The translations under genes were made by a program, and so were the position numbers. The notes under the pieces are model-generated. The model was not told the DNA's origin. It did not search any database and saw only the letters and a program-made list of their open reading frames with translations. This document shows positions 50,976-59,588 of a stretch of 64,000 nt of DNA, piece after piece (position 1 is the stretch's first letter; each line of letters starts with the position of its first letter). Source of the DNA: Nannocystis sp. (GTDB lineage Bacteria; Myxococcota_A; Polyangia; Nannocystales; Nannocystaceae); the NCBI RefSeq assembly GCF_016714285.1, contig NZ_JADJNN010000005.1, forward strand, positions 62,001 to 126,000, in the 5' to 3' direction.

Positions 50976-51071
50976 CTCGTTGGGGGCCTCGCCCGCAGAC
51001 ACATGCACAGGCACAGATGCCCGCTGCGGCCTTGCGCCGGGCGACGCGCGAGGAGACCTTTGCGGACCCCC

Positions 51072-53897
51072 GTGACCACGACGACCGAGCGCGACCCAGC
51101 CGGTGACCACCTCCACCCGCAGGCCGAAGCCCAGACCTGGCGCGCCAGCCTCCAGCGGGTCTGCGCCGCCGTGGTGTCCGTCCGCATCGACGCCACCCGC
51201 CCCTTCGACACCGAATGGAACGGCACCTCGCAGGCCACCGCCTTCGTCGTCGACGCCGGCCTCGGCATCGTCCTCACCAACCGCCACGTGGTCCACCCTG
51301 GCCCCGTCGTCGCCGAGGCGGTGTTCCTGAACCACGAGGAGATCCCGCTGCGGCCGCTCTACCGCGACCCGGTCCACGACTTCGGCTTCTATCAATACGA
51401 CCCAAGCGCCCTGCGCTTCATGCAGCCCACCGCCCTGCGCCTGGCCCCCGAGAAGGCCCGCGTCGGCACCGAGATCCGCGTCGTCGGCAACGACGCCGGC
51501 GAGAAGCTCTCGATCCTCGCCGGCACCCTCGCCCGCCTCGACCGACCCGCACCGTCCTACGGCGTCCACCGCTACAACGACTTCAACACCTTCTACATCC
51601 AGGCCGCCTCCGGCACCTCCGGCGGATCTTCCGGCTCCCCCGTCGTCGACATCCACGGCGACGTCGTCGGCCTCAACGCCGGCAGCCGCACCCAGGCCGC
51701 GTCGTCCTTCTTCCTCCCGCTCGACCGGGTCGTCCGCGCCCTCGAGCTCGTCCGCGCCGGCCTGCCCGTCCCGCGCGGCACGCTGATGACGACCTTCGCG
51801 TACACCCCCTACGACGAGCTGCGCCGCCTCGGCCTGCGCCAGACCAGCGAGCAAGCGGCCCGCGCCGTCGATCCTGAGGCCACCGGCTTGCTCGTCGTCG
51901 AGAAGCGGATCCCCGGCGGCGTCACCGATGGCCTGCTCGAGCCCGGCGACATCCTCCTGCGCGCCGAGGGCCGCGAGCTCGCCGACTTCGTCCCCCTCGA
52001 CGAGCTCCTCGACACCCACGTCGGCCGCCCGATCGACCTCGACATCGAACGCGGCGGCCAGCCGATGCGCGTCCGCCCGGTCGTCCACGACCTCCACGCG
52101 ATCACCCCCGCCAGCTTCCTCGAGCTCGGCGGCGGCGTCCTCCACGACCTCTCCTACCAGCGCGCCCGCAACCCGCAGGTGCCCCTGCGCGGGGCCTACC
52201 TCGCCAGCGCCGGCTACATGTTCGCCCCCCTCGAGCTCGAGCGCGCCGTGATCCTGGCGATCGCCGGCCGCCCCACACCCGACCTTGCCACCGCCACCGA
52301 GATCCTCCAGTCCCTCCCCCACGGCGCCCGCGCGACCGTCCGCTACTACGACCTCGAGGCCCCGACCCGCGAGCGCGTCGCCGTGATCACGATCGACCGC
52401 CGCTGGTTCGCCATGACCCACCACACCCGCGACGACGCGACCGGTCTGTGGCCCGGCACCGCCTGCCCGCCGCCACCCCCGGCCCCGCCACCGCAGCCGA
52501 CCACCATCAGCTTCCCCCACAGCGACGACCCCCGCATCGCCGGCCTGCTGCCCTCGCTCGTCACCGTCGACGCCGCGATCCCCTACAAGATCGACGGCGT
52601 CCACGCGATCCGCTTCCGCGGCGCCGGCCTGGTCCTCGACGCCGCCCGCGGCCTCGTCGTCACCGACCGCAACACCGTCCCCGTCGCCCTCGTCGACCTC
52701 CGCATCACCCTCGCCGGCGGCCTCGAGATCCCCGCCGAGCCGGTCTTCCTCCACCCGCACCACAACTACGCGATCGTCCGCTACGACCCCGCCCTGGTCG
52801 GCGACACCCCCGTCCGCAGCGCCGAGCTCCACCCCCGCCCGCTCACCCCCGGCGAGCCCGTCCGCGTCGTCGCCCTCAAGGCCAACCACCGCGTGTTCTG
52901 TCACAACACCGAGATCTCGGCGGTCGAACCCGTCGACCTCCCGCTGCCGCGGCCGCCCCGCTTCCGCGCCATGAACCTCGAGCGCGTCACCCTCGCGACC
53001 ACCATCGAGTCCATCGGCGGCGTCCTCACCGACGCCGACAGCCGCGTCCTCGCCCTGTGGTCCAGCTTCTCCTACCAGGACAACAAGGAGCACCGCACCG
53101 GCGAGTTCGGCCTGCCCGCCCTGCTGCTCCGCGAGCTCCTGGACGACCTCCGCCACGGCCGCGAGCCCGTGTGCTGGGACCTCGGCGTCGAACTCGGCCT
53201 CATCTCCCTCGCCGAGGCCCGCAACCACGGCCTCTCCGCCGCCGCCGCCGCCCGCCTCGAGGCCCACGACCCCGTCCGCCGCCAGGTCCTCTCGGTCACC
53301 CGCACCTCGGTCGCCGCCCCCGGCTGGCGCGCCGGCGACCTCCTGCTCGCCGTCGCAGCTGTCCCTGAAGACAGCTCCGCCGCCGACCGACCACATGTCT
53401 CTTCGGACAGCCGCCCGGTCAACACCTTCCGCGAGGTCGAGCTGGCCGCCGCCGCCGGGCGCCTGCGCGTCACCGTCCTGCGCGACGGCGCCGAGCAGCA
53501 GCTCGACGTCCGCGCCGTGGCGCACCGCGGCTGCGGCACCGACCGCGTGATCCACTGGGCCGGCGCGCTCCTCCAGGCGCCGCACCACGCGGCACAGATC
53601 CAGCGCAACCTCCCGCCCGAGGGCGCGTACATCTCGCTCTACTGGTACGGCTCGCCCGCCAGCCGCTCCCGCCTGCGCGCCGCCCGGCGCATCGTCGCGG
53701 TCGATGGCCGCCCGACCCTCGACCTCGACGCCTTCCTCGCCGCCGTCGCCGACAAGCCGAACCACGCCTCACTGCGCCTCAAGACCGTCGACCTCGACGA
53801 CAAGGTCGAGCTCATCACCCTCCGCCTCGACCTCGACTACTTCCCCACCTACGAGCTGCGCCGCACCGCCGACGGCTGGGTCCGTCGCGCACTCTGA
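51072..53897 (+). CDS. Nma111-like double trypsin/PDZ serine protease
   Basis: 941 aa from GTG 51072, with an AGGAG site upstream. No signal peptide, so cytoplasmic. First half: HtrA-type protease with His72 (LTNRHVV), Asp103 (VHDFGFYQYDP) and Ser189 (SGTSGGSSGSPVVD), then a PDZ domain (about 275-340) and a PDZ-like domain. Second half: a degenerate protease copy in which the His position reads VTDRNTVPV, followed by HPHHNYAIVRYDPALVGDT and further PDZ-like regions. This order, including the lost second triad, is that of fungal Nma111/Ynm3. Two palindrome copies (53357-53410) sit in frame in a loop near residue 765 (AVPEDSSAADRPHVSSDSRP). Confidence 0.88.
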   Translation: MTTTTERDPAGDHLHPQAEAQTWRASLQRVCAAVVSVRIDATRPFDTEWNGTSQATAFVVDAGLGIVLTNRHVVHPGPVVAEAVFLNHEEIPLRPLYRDPVHDFGFYQYDPSALRFMQPTALRLAPEKARVGTEIRVVGNDAGEKLSILAGTLARLDRPAPSYGVHRYNDFNTFYIQAASGTSGGSSGSPVVDIHGDVVGLNAGSRTQAASSFFLPLDRVVRALELVRAGLPVPRGTLMTTFAYTPYDELRRLGLRQTSEQAARAVDPEATGLLVVEKRIPGGVTDGLLEPGDILLRAEGRELADFVPLDELLDTHVGRPIDLDIERGGQPMRVRPVVHDLHAITPASFLELGGGVLHDLSYQRARNPQVPLRGAYLASAGYMFAPLELERAVILAIAGRPTPDLATATEILQSLPHGARATVRYYDLEAPTRERVAVITIDRRWFAMTHHTRDDATGLWPGTACPPPPPAPPPQPTTISFPHSDDPRIAGLLPSLVTVDAAIPYKIDGVHAIRFRGAGLVLDAARGLVVTDRNTVPVALVDLRITLAGGLEIPAEPVFLHPHHNYAIVRYDPALVGDTPVRSAELHPRPLTPGEPVRVVALKANHRVFCHNTEISAVEPVDLPLPRPPRFRAMNLERVTLATTIESIGGVLTDADSRVLALWSSFSYQDNKEHRTGEFGLPALLLRELLDDLRHGREPVCWDLGVELGLISLAEARNHGLSAAAAARLEAHDPVRRQVLSVTRTSVAAPGWRAGDLLLAVAAVPEDSSAADRPHVSSDSRPVNTFREVELAAAAGRLRVTVLRDGAEQQLDVRAVAHRGCGTDRVIHWAGALLQAPHHAAQIQRNLPPEGAYISLYWYGSPASRSRLRAARRIVAVDGRPTLDLDAFLAAVADKPNHASLRLKTVDLDDKVELITLRLDLDYFPTYELRRTADGWVRRAL
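53357..53410. repeat. Two palindrome copies in tandem inside the protease gene
   Basis: 53357-53376 AGCTGTCCCTGAAGACAGCT has perfect 7-bp arms; 53393-53410 ACATGTCTCTTCGGACAG is a second, decayed copy. The 54 bp is a whole number of codons and adds a Ser/Asp/Pro loop. Confidence 0.65.
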
Positions 53898-53983
53898 CAC
53901 CCGGCCCGACGACCGCGGCGCCACACGCACGCTTGCACCCCCGCCGACCCACGCCGACAATGGCGGCCTGGATGGAGGTTGGG

Positions 53984-55294
53984 ATGGTCTGGAACAACTC
54001 GTGGCGTCGCTCTCTCTCGCTCGTGCCCACGCTCGCGCTCGCCTGCGGCGACGCCGGCACCACCTCGGCAGGCTCCACCGGTGATGGCAGCAGCAGCTCC
54101 ACCACCGCGGTGAGCACCACCGGCAAGCCCGACACCACCACCACCGGCGAGCCCACACCGACCACCGGCGGCTCCCACAGCGCCAGCGCCAGCAGCTCAG
54201 GCGACCCCGGCTCGAGCACCGGGGCCGTCAGCGCCACAGACCCGGGCGACACAAGCACCACAGCGTCCTCCACCGGCGACAGCTCGAGCAGCGCGAGCAC
54301 CGGCGCCCCCCAGTGCGACCCACCGCTGACCCTGTGCGCCGGCGCCTGCGTCGACCTCGACTTCGACGCCGACAACTGCGGCGACTGTGGCAGCACCTGC
54401 GCCGACGACCAGGTCTGCGTGCTCGGCCAGTGTGAGTCCCTCGCCTGCGAGCCGAACGCCGTCAGCGACTGTTACAGCGGCCCCCTCGACACCGCCGGCG
54501 TCGGCCTCTGCGCCGCCGGCCAGCGCGTGTGCAACGAGTTCGGCACCGACTTCGGCCCCTGTGAGGGCGAGGTCCTGCCCGCGCCCGAGAGCTGCGATAC
54601 GCCCGACGACGACGATTGCGACGGCAAGTCCAACGAGGGCTGCTACCTCGCCAACTGCCTCGCTATCAAGCTGGCCGACCCCGACGCCCCCGACGGCCCC
54701 TACGCGATCGACCTCGACGGCGACGACGGCCAGCTCCAGCCCTTCCAGGTCCAGTGCGACATGACGATCGCCGGCGGCGGCTGGACCCGCTTCAACTGGC
54801 TGCACACCGACTACACCGCCGGCCAGGATCCCCTCGGCCAGATCCTCCCCGACTGCAAGATCAGCGACCTCCAGTGCCGCGGCCGCATCCCCGCCGGCCC
54901 CGTCACCGGCCTCCTCGTCAAGGACCTCACCGACAAGGCCCACGCCGTCTGGACCTTCAACAACTCGATCATCAGCAACGCCGTCCTCGGCGCGCTCCAG
55001 TCCAAACAGGAGTACTGCAACGCCAACCAGGGCGCCTTCCAGCCGACCATCAGCACCTCCGTCGAGGCCTACTGCGGCAACGGCCTGGAGGGCGGCTGCG
55101 ACTCGTTCTTCTACACCTCCGGCGCCTGCAAGGGCGTCGGCAACTGGGGCATCCACTGGGACGGCGACAACGCCTGGTGCGCCGCCGCATTCAAGATGGG
55201 CGCCACCTTCGGCGGCTGCGGCAGCCAGGGCGACCAGGGCTTCCTCAACGAGTGCGCCTGCGACGACGAGCAAGGCGAACTCTACTACCGCTGA
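53984..55294 (+). CDS. Fibrinogen-like domain lipoprotein with Ser/Thr linker
   Basis: 436 aa. The ATG at 53984 is chosen because GGAGG lies 6 bp upstream and it starts the signal VWNNSWRRSLSLVPTLALAC (lipobox LALAC). About 85 residues of Ser/Thr/Gly linker follow, then a Stigma-type cysteine segment (CAGACVDLDFDADNCGDCGS), a metal-binding-like acidic segment (CDTPDDDDCDGKSNEGC) and a C-terminal domain with FQVQCDMTIAGGGWTRFNW, the signature start of fibrinogen-like/COLFI domains, ending with WCAAAFKMGATFGGCGSQGD. Fibrinogen-like domains often bind sugars or proteins; a surface recognition role is inference. Confidence 0.82.
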   Translation: MVWNNSWRRSLSLVPTLALACGDAGTTSAGSTGDGSSSSTTAVSTTGKPDTTTTGEPTPTTGGSHSASASSSGDPGSSTGAVSATDPGDTSTTASSTGDSSSSASTGAPQCDPPLTLCAGACVDLDFDADNCGDCGSTCADDQVCVLGQCESLACEPNAVSDCYSGPLDTAGVGLCAAGQRVCNEFGTDFGPCEGEVLPAPESCDTPDDDDCDGKSNEGCYLANCLAIKLADPDAPDGPYAIDLDGDDGQLQPFQVQCDMTIAGGGWTRFNWLHTDYTAGQDPLGQILPDCKISDLQCRGRIPAGPVTGLLVKDLTDKAHAVWTFNNSIISNAVLGALQSKQEYCNANQGAFQPTISTSVEAYCGNGLEGGCDSFFYTSGACKGVGNWGIHWDGDNAWCAAAFKMGATFGGCGSQGDQGFLNECACDDEQGELYYR

Positions 55295-55331
55295 CCGCCT
55301 CGCCGCCTCGGGCGGCCCGCCACCGCACGAC

Positions 55332-55441
55332 CGCCTGCTCCGGTGAGCCGCTGCCTCACCGCGTCTGGCGGCCATCGCGACTGCACCGCCTGCTCCGGTG
55401 AGCCGCTGCCTCACCGCGTCTGGCGGCCATCGCGACTGCAC
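55332..55441. repeat. 55-bp exact tandem duplication
   Basis: Two identical 55-bp units (55332-55386, 55387-55441) between convergent genes. Each contains GGTGAG-CCGCTGC-CTCACC, a 6-bp-arm hairpin, so the region may act as a double terminator. Confidence 0.8.
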
Positions 55442-55460
55442 GACCGCCTGCCCTGTCGCC

Positions 55461-56390
55461 TCAGCGCCGCTGCGGCGGCGACTGGGGGATCGGCGCCTCG
55501 CGCTGCTTGGCGCCGCAGAACAGGATGCTCGAGTCGTACGACTCGCGGATGATCTGCGGCATCATCGCGGCCGCCTCGGCTGTGGTCGCCGTCTGCGGGA
55601 ACAGCTCGCGGTAGGTGCTCCACGCCGCCTTGCAGTCGCCCGCGCGGGCGAAGCACGAGGCCGCGGTATGGAACAGCGCCTGCGCGCCCCCGGTGATCTG
55701 GCCGTCGTCCGGCGCCCGCGGCTTCACCCGCGGGATCAGCTCGCGCGCGGTCGCCAGCGCCGTCTTGCAGAAGGCCGGGCTGCGCCGGTTCATGTAGGCG
55801 CCGTCGGACAGGTCGAAGTAGGCCCGAAGCAGGCGGTCGCGCTCCGACGAGTCGCCCTCGCGGCAACGCATCGAGCCGATCTGCTCCGCGGTGATCATCG
55901 CCCGCTCGGGCAGCATCCCCGCGTCCGTCTCATACCAGCGGGCGATCCGCTCCTTGCCCTGCTGACACTGGCCGACCAGCATCTCGCACTGCCCGCGCGT
56001 CGCCGCCAGGCGCAGGTCCAGCTTCGGATCGATCGCCGCCACCCGGTCGAGGTCGGCGAGACAGCCCGCGCCGTCGTCGTGCATCAGCTTGCGTGTCGCC
56101 GCGGTCACCAGCTCGCCGACATCGGGCGCCATCGGCGGCACCGCTTGCAGCGGACCGGTCGCGCTCGCGGGCCCGCTCACGGGCCCGCTCACGGGCCCAC
56201 TGGCCATCGCGGGCCCACTCGCGCTCACCGCGGCTGCCGGCGCCGGTGCCTCACAGTTGCACTTGCACTCGCACGCCGGACAGTTCGCCGCCGGGCTCTG
56301 TGGTCGTACGTCGCACGCGACCGCGGCCGTGAGACCCACGAGCGCGACCAACCCCGTCCTCCAGTGCCCTCCGCCCCGTCGCGCTCGCAT
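55461..56390 (-). CDS. TPR-like putative lipoprotein, paralogue of the gene upstream
   Basis: 309 aa. Signal RTGLVALVGLTAAVACDV with lipobox AVAC, a short Cys-rich segment (CPACECKCNCE), Ser/Gly/Pro repeats (ASGPVSGPVSGP), then helical TPR-like pairs with regularly placed cysteines (GCLADLDRVAAIDPK, GQCEMLVGQCQQGKERIARW, ASCFARAGDCKAAWSTYREL). The cysteine-framed repeat pattern matches the C-terminal half of the 56406-57920 gene, so this is a shorter paralogue from duplication. It starts 15 bp after that gene's stop, on the same strand. Confidence 0.75.
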   Translation of the reverse strand: MRARRGGGHWRTGLVALVGLTAAVACDVRPQSPAANCPACECKCNCEAPAPAAAVSASGPAMASGPVSGPVSGPASATGPLQAVPPMAPDVGELVTAATRKLMHDDGAGCLADLDRVAAIDPKLDLRLAATRGQCEMLVGQCQQGKERIARWYETDAGMLPERAMITAEQIGSMRCREGDSSERDRLLRAYFDLSDGAYMNRRSPAFCKTALATARELIPRVKPRAPDDGQITGGAQALFHTAASCFARAGDCKAAWSTYRELFPQTATTAEAAAMMPQIIRESYDSSILFCGAKQREAPIPQSPPQRR

Positions 56391-56405
56391 GTCCGACCTC
56401 GCTTG

Positions 56406-57920
56406 TCACTGTGCCGGCTTCGCCTTGCACTTCGTCACCATAGCATCGAAGGTCGCGTCCATGCTCTGCTTGCGGATCGCCGGATCCTTCACGTCCTTGA
56501 AGCGGTCCGTGGGGAAGTTGGCGTCGAACACGGCGCGCGCCTTCTTGCAGTCGCCCGCGCGCGCGTAGCAGCCCGGGGCGATCGCGTAGAGATCGCGCGA
56601 GGCCTGGATGATCTGGTGATCCTCGTCGTCCTTCGGCTTCACCGTCTTCTTGTTCTTGTTGACCTGCTCGTACGCCGTGTCGCAGTCCGCCACGCTCATC
56701 TTCTTCATGCTGGCCATCGACAGCGCCATGAAGCCCTGGATGAGCTCGTCGCGCGGGCTCAGCTTGCCCTGACAGTACTGCGAGGCCTGAAACTCCACGC
56801 CCTTGTCGAGCTGCTCCGGGCTCTGGCCCATGGCGTTGTTGCCCTCGAGGTACTTACGAAACAGCACCTTCCCGGCGTCGCACTTGCCGGCCAGCATCAG
56901 GCACTGCGCGCGGAAGGTGCTCCACGCGATCTTGGGATCCGTCGACTTGCGCTTCGGCTCGAGCTTGTCGTACGCGTCGAGCTCGCTGATGCAGCCCTTG
57001 CCGTCGCGCGAGGCCAGCTTCGTCTGGGCCGTCTCGATGCGCGAGCGCGCCATGTCGCTGATCTCGACCTTCAGGTTGACCATCCCGGCCGCGTTCAGCG
57101 ACTCGGGCGTATCCTCGGCCTTCATCGCCTCCTTCTGCGGGTTCTCCCCGTCCCGGATCGGCCGCAGCGTCAGGCGGATCGGCGCCTTGCAGCCCTCCAC
57201 CTCGGTCGCCGAGTCCGACTTGCAGGTGCTGAGATCGCCGCCCTGCTTGTCCGCCTTGCGGCTCTTGTTGGTCGAACCACCCGCGCCGAAGCCGTACACG
57301 CTGGCCTCCACCGCCGCGTTCAACTCCGCCAGCGAACCCAGCGCGAAGGCCCCGAGGTTGTAGCCGTACACGAAGTGCGTCGCCCCCTCGCAGCCCGGAT
57401 TGTTGGCGATGTCCGCCCGGTACACCGCGTCACGCGTCGACGTGCGCGTGCCCGCCACGTAGTACTCCATGTGGAACTTCTCGCCGCCCGAGACCCGACC
57501 ACCCAGCGTCCCCACGCTCAGCGGCAGCTTGGCGTGCAGCTCGCCCTGGTTCGTGATGTCGAGCTTCTCGAGCGCGCCCGAGGTCCACTCGACCGGCTTG
57601 TACGCGCCCTGCGACCCGCGGATGCTGTCGTTGCGGCACTCCTCGAGCACGACCATGTCGCAGCCCTCATACCGCACCATCACGACGTCGCTGTTCGCGT
57701 AGGCCTCGAAGCTGCTCTTGTCCGTGGCGTCCCACTCGATGATGAAGGGCCGCAGCGCGTTCTTCGGGTTGCAGGCGTTCTGCCCGGCGAAGCTGTCATT
57801 CATCAGCCCGCTCTGGCCCGAGTCCCGGGTCGGCGCGGTCTTGGGGATCTTGGTGCCACAGCCAGTCAGGGCCAGCGGGATGGTGAGCAGGGACAACGAG
57901 AGCAGGGCGCGGAGCGACAT
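56406..57920 (-). CDS. Putative lipoprotein: beta-type N-domain plus Cys-TPR-like C-domain
   Basis: 504 aa from ATG 57920, with AGGAG 8 bp upstream. Signal SLRALLSLSLLTIPLALTGC has lipobox LTGC. Residues about 40-270 form a mixed domain (YANSDVVMVRYEGCDMVVLE, FHMEYYVAGTRTSTRDAVY, GYNLGAFALGSLAELNAAVE) that I do not recognise. The C-terminal 210 residues are helical with the same cysteine-framed repeats as the next gene (GCISELDAYDKLEPK, QCLMLAGKCDAGKVLFRKYL, GCYARAGDCKKARAVFDANF). Likely an outer-membrane lipoprotein with an interaction domain. Confidence 0.78.
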   Translation of the reverse strand: MSLRALLSLSLLTIPLALTGCGTKIPKTAPTRDSGQSGLMNDSFAGQNACNPKNALRPFIIEWDATDKSSFEAYANSDVVMVRYEGCDMVVLEECRNDSIRGSQGAYKPVEWTSGALEKLDITNQGELHAKLPLSVGTLGGRVSGGEKFHMEYYVAGTRTSTRDAVYRADIANNPGCEGATHFVYGYNLGAFALGSLAELNAAVEASVYGFGAGGSTNKSRKADKQGGDLSTCKSDSATEVEGCKAPIRLTLRPIRDGENPQKEAMKAEDTPESLNAAGMVNLKVEISDMARSRIETAQTKLASRDGKGCISELDAYDKLEPKRKSTDPKIAWSTFRAQCLMLAGKCDAGKVLFRKYLEGNNAMGQSPEQLDKGVEFQASQYCQGKLSPRDELIQGFMALSMASMKKMSVADCDTAYEQVNKNKKTVKPKDDEDHQIIQASRDLYAIAPGCYARAGDCKKARAVFDANFPTDRFKDVKDPAIRKQSMDATFDAMVTKCKAKPAQ

Positions 57921-58038
57921 CGGGAGTCTCCTCGGACGAGGCCCCGTGCATGGGGGCCGTGAGCGGCCGCAGACTGCCCGAACTGCCCTGCCCCGTCGAG
58001 TCCCTCGACCGCGGGGGCCGAAAGCCCCCGCCTGCACC

Positions 58039-58085
58039 GTGCCTGCCCGTGCCTGCCCCCGTGCCTGCCCCGTGCCTGCCCGTGG
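58039..58085. repeat. Short tandem repeat (GTGCCTGCCC), four units
   Basis: Four near-identical GTGCCTGCCC units spaced 10-12 bp apart, upstream of the 57920 gene and just beyond the end of the 58099 gene. No gene in this 178-bp gap. Confidence 0.7.
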
Positions 58086-58098
58086 ACAGACGCGGCCC

Positions 58099-59517
58099 TC
58101 AGCCCCGACGGCGGCGGAGCAGCAGCCCGCCGGCCAGCGCCAGCAACCAGCCCGCGCTGTTGACTGGTGCGTCGCTGCGGCACGAGCAGCCGTCGTCCTT
58201 GCCGTCGACCGTCGCCGTGTCCTCGCTGTCCACGGCGGTGTCGGAGCTCGCGTCGCTGCCACCCGCGCTCGTGTCACCGCTCGGGTCGCCCGTGGTCGGC
58301 GGATCCTCGGTCTCGCCGCCGGTCGAGCCGCCCATGGTGGGCACCGTGTCGACGTAGATCTTGGCCTCGGCGAAGCCGACGTTGCCGTCGTGGTCGAGCG
58401 CCTCGACGCGGATCGTGTACTCGCCCTTCGGCGGCGCCCCGAGCTCCCAGATCTTCTGGCCGTTGTAGACCGGCTGCTCCTGGCCCAGCTCGGGCACCAT
58501 CAGGCGCCAGCCGTAGCCGAGGAAGTTGTCGTCGACCTCGACCTCGACGTGCACAGTCTCGCCCTTCATGTAGATCTGCCCGTCGGTCGGCGACAGCATC
58601 TTCACCGTCGGCGCCTCGCTGTCCACGCTGTTGACCCCGAAGTAGGCCGTCAGCTCGGCCACGTCGTTCTGCGACCCGCCGGGACAGAACTTGTCATGGA
58701 TGAAGGTGCAGCCGATGCCGCCGGTCGCCGCGTTGTACGGCGTACAGGTGTCGGCCCACACCTTGTCCCCCGGGGTCGCGTACGGGTACATGATGTTGTT
58801 GGCGCCGTCGATGTGGTCGAGGCCCCACGCGTGCGCGGCCTCCTGCAGCGCCGTGGTGCCGAGGATGTTGACGTCGTTGGTCTCCTCGGTGAACGCGAAG
58901 GTGGTGTCGCGCCACCACGTGTCGCCGCAGTCGAGGTTGCACGCCACCCCGAGCACGCCCTGGGGCAGCCCGATGATGCCCGGATGCCCGCCCATCATCA
59001 CCTGGCTGTAGGGCAGGTGCTTCGGCGGCACCTTCTCGTAGGCGATGCGGAGCCCGAACGGCGCCGCCGCATCCTTGAACACCTGGATGATCGCCAGCGC
59101 CTTCTGCTCGGTGCCGTTGTAGCCCGGGTAGTCGACCTTGCTCCCCACACACGGCGACTCCGACTCCGACGCGTTGGTCCCATTCGCCAGCGGACCGCCG
59201 AAGAAGTTGAGGAAGGTCGTGGCGCGGTGCGGCGGCTCGTCCCACGCGGCCACTGGCTCCTCCGGGTTGCGGAAGTACGGCTTCAGCGCCGACTTCGGCA
59301 GCACCTGCGTCCCCTGCAACACCAGGCCCTGTCGGTCGAGCCCCTCGCGGAACTCCTGGGCCCGCGCCTCCAACTCCTCCGCCGTCATCTCGGGCGCCTC
59401 GTGGACCGGCTGCCCGAACAGCGTGCGCCCCTCCGCAGCGTGAACACGCGGCGCGAACAACGGCGCGGCGAGCAAGAGGGCGACAACGGGGGAGAGGGAC
59501 AAAGCGCGGTGAGCCAT
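58099..59517 (-). CDS. Matrixin-like metalloprotease homologue with altered zinc motif and MYXO-CTERM tail
   Basis: 472 aa. Signal MAHRALSLSPVVALLLAAPL cleaved after VHA. The middle has the metzincin region TTALQEAAHAWGLDH followed by the Met-turn region NNIMYP. The first zinc His of HExxHxxGxxH is Gln here (CAG codon, QEAAHAWGLDH), so catalysis is doubtful. A beta-sandwich domain follows (about residues 305-385), then a Thr/Ser/Asp linker and a C-terminal GWLLALAGGLLLRRRRG preceded by CSCRSDAP, i.e. a MYXO-CTERM sorting tail for cell-surface attachment in myxobacteria. Confidence 0.85.
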   Translation of the reverse strand: MAHRALSLSPVVALLLAAPLFAPRVHAAEGRTLFGQPVHEAPEMTAEELEARAQEFREGLDRQGLVLQGTQVLPKSALKPYFRNPEEPVAAWDEPPHRATTFLNFFGGPLANGTNASESESPCVGSKVDYPGYNGTEQKALAIIQVFKDAAAPFGLRIAYEKVPPKHLPYSQVMMGGHPGIIGLPQGVLGVACNLDCGDTWWRDTTFAFTEETNDVNILGTTALQEAAHAWGLDHIDGANNIMYPYATPGDKVWADTCTPYNAATGGIGCTFIHDKFCPGGSQNDVAELTAYFGVNSVDSEAPTVKMLSPTDGQIYMKGETVHVEVEVDDNFLGYGWRLMVPELGQEQPVYNGQKIWELGAPPKGEYTIRVEALDHDGNVGFAEAKIYVDTVPTMGGSTGGETEDPPTTGDPSGDTSAGGSDASSDTAVDSEDTATVDGKDDGCSCRSDAPVNSAGWLLALAGGLLLRRRRG

Positions 59518-59588
59518 GAGTGGTAGCTAAACCTGTGTATCACAGCCACGCCACGCGCGGCCCGCGAGTTCGCGCACTATTACGCCGG

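Noticed and set aside
50853..53765. Minus-strand frame of 970 codons opposite the Nma111-like protease
   Set aside because: The plus frame has the catalytic triad and PDZ signatures; the minus product is low-complexity Gly/Val/Asp/Ala sequence.
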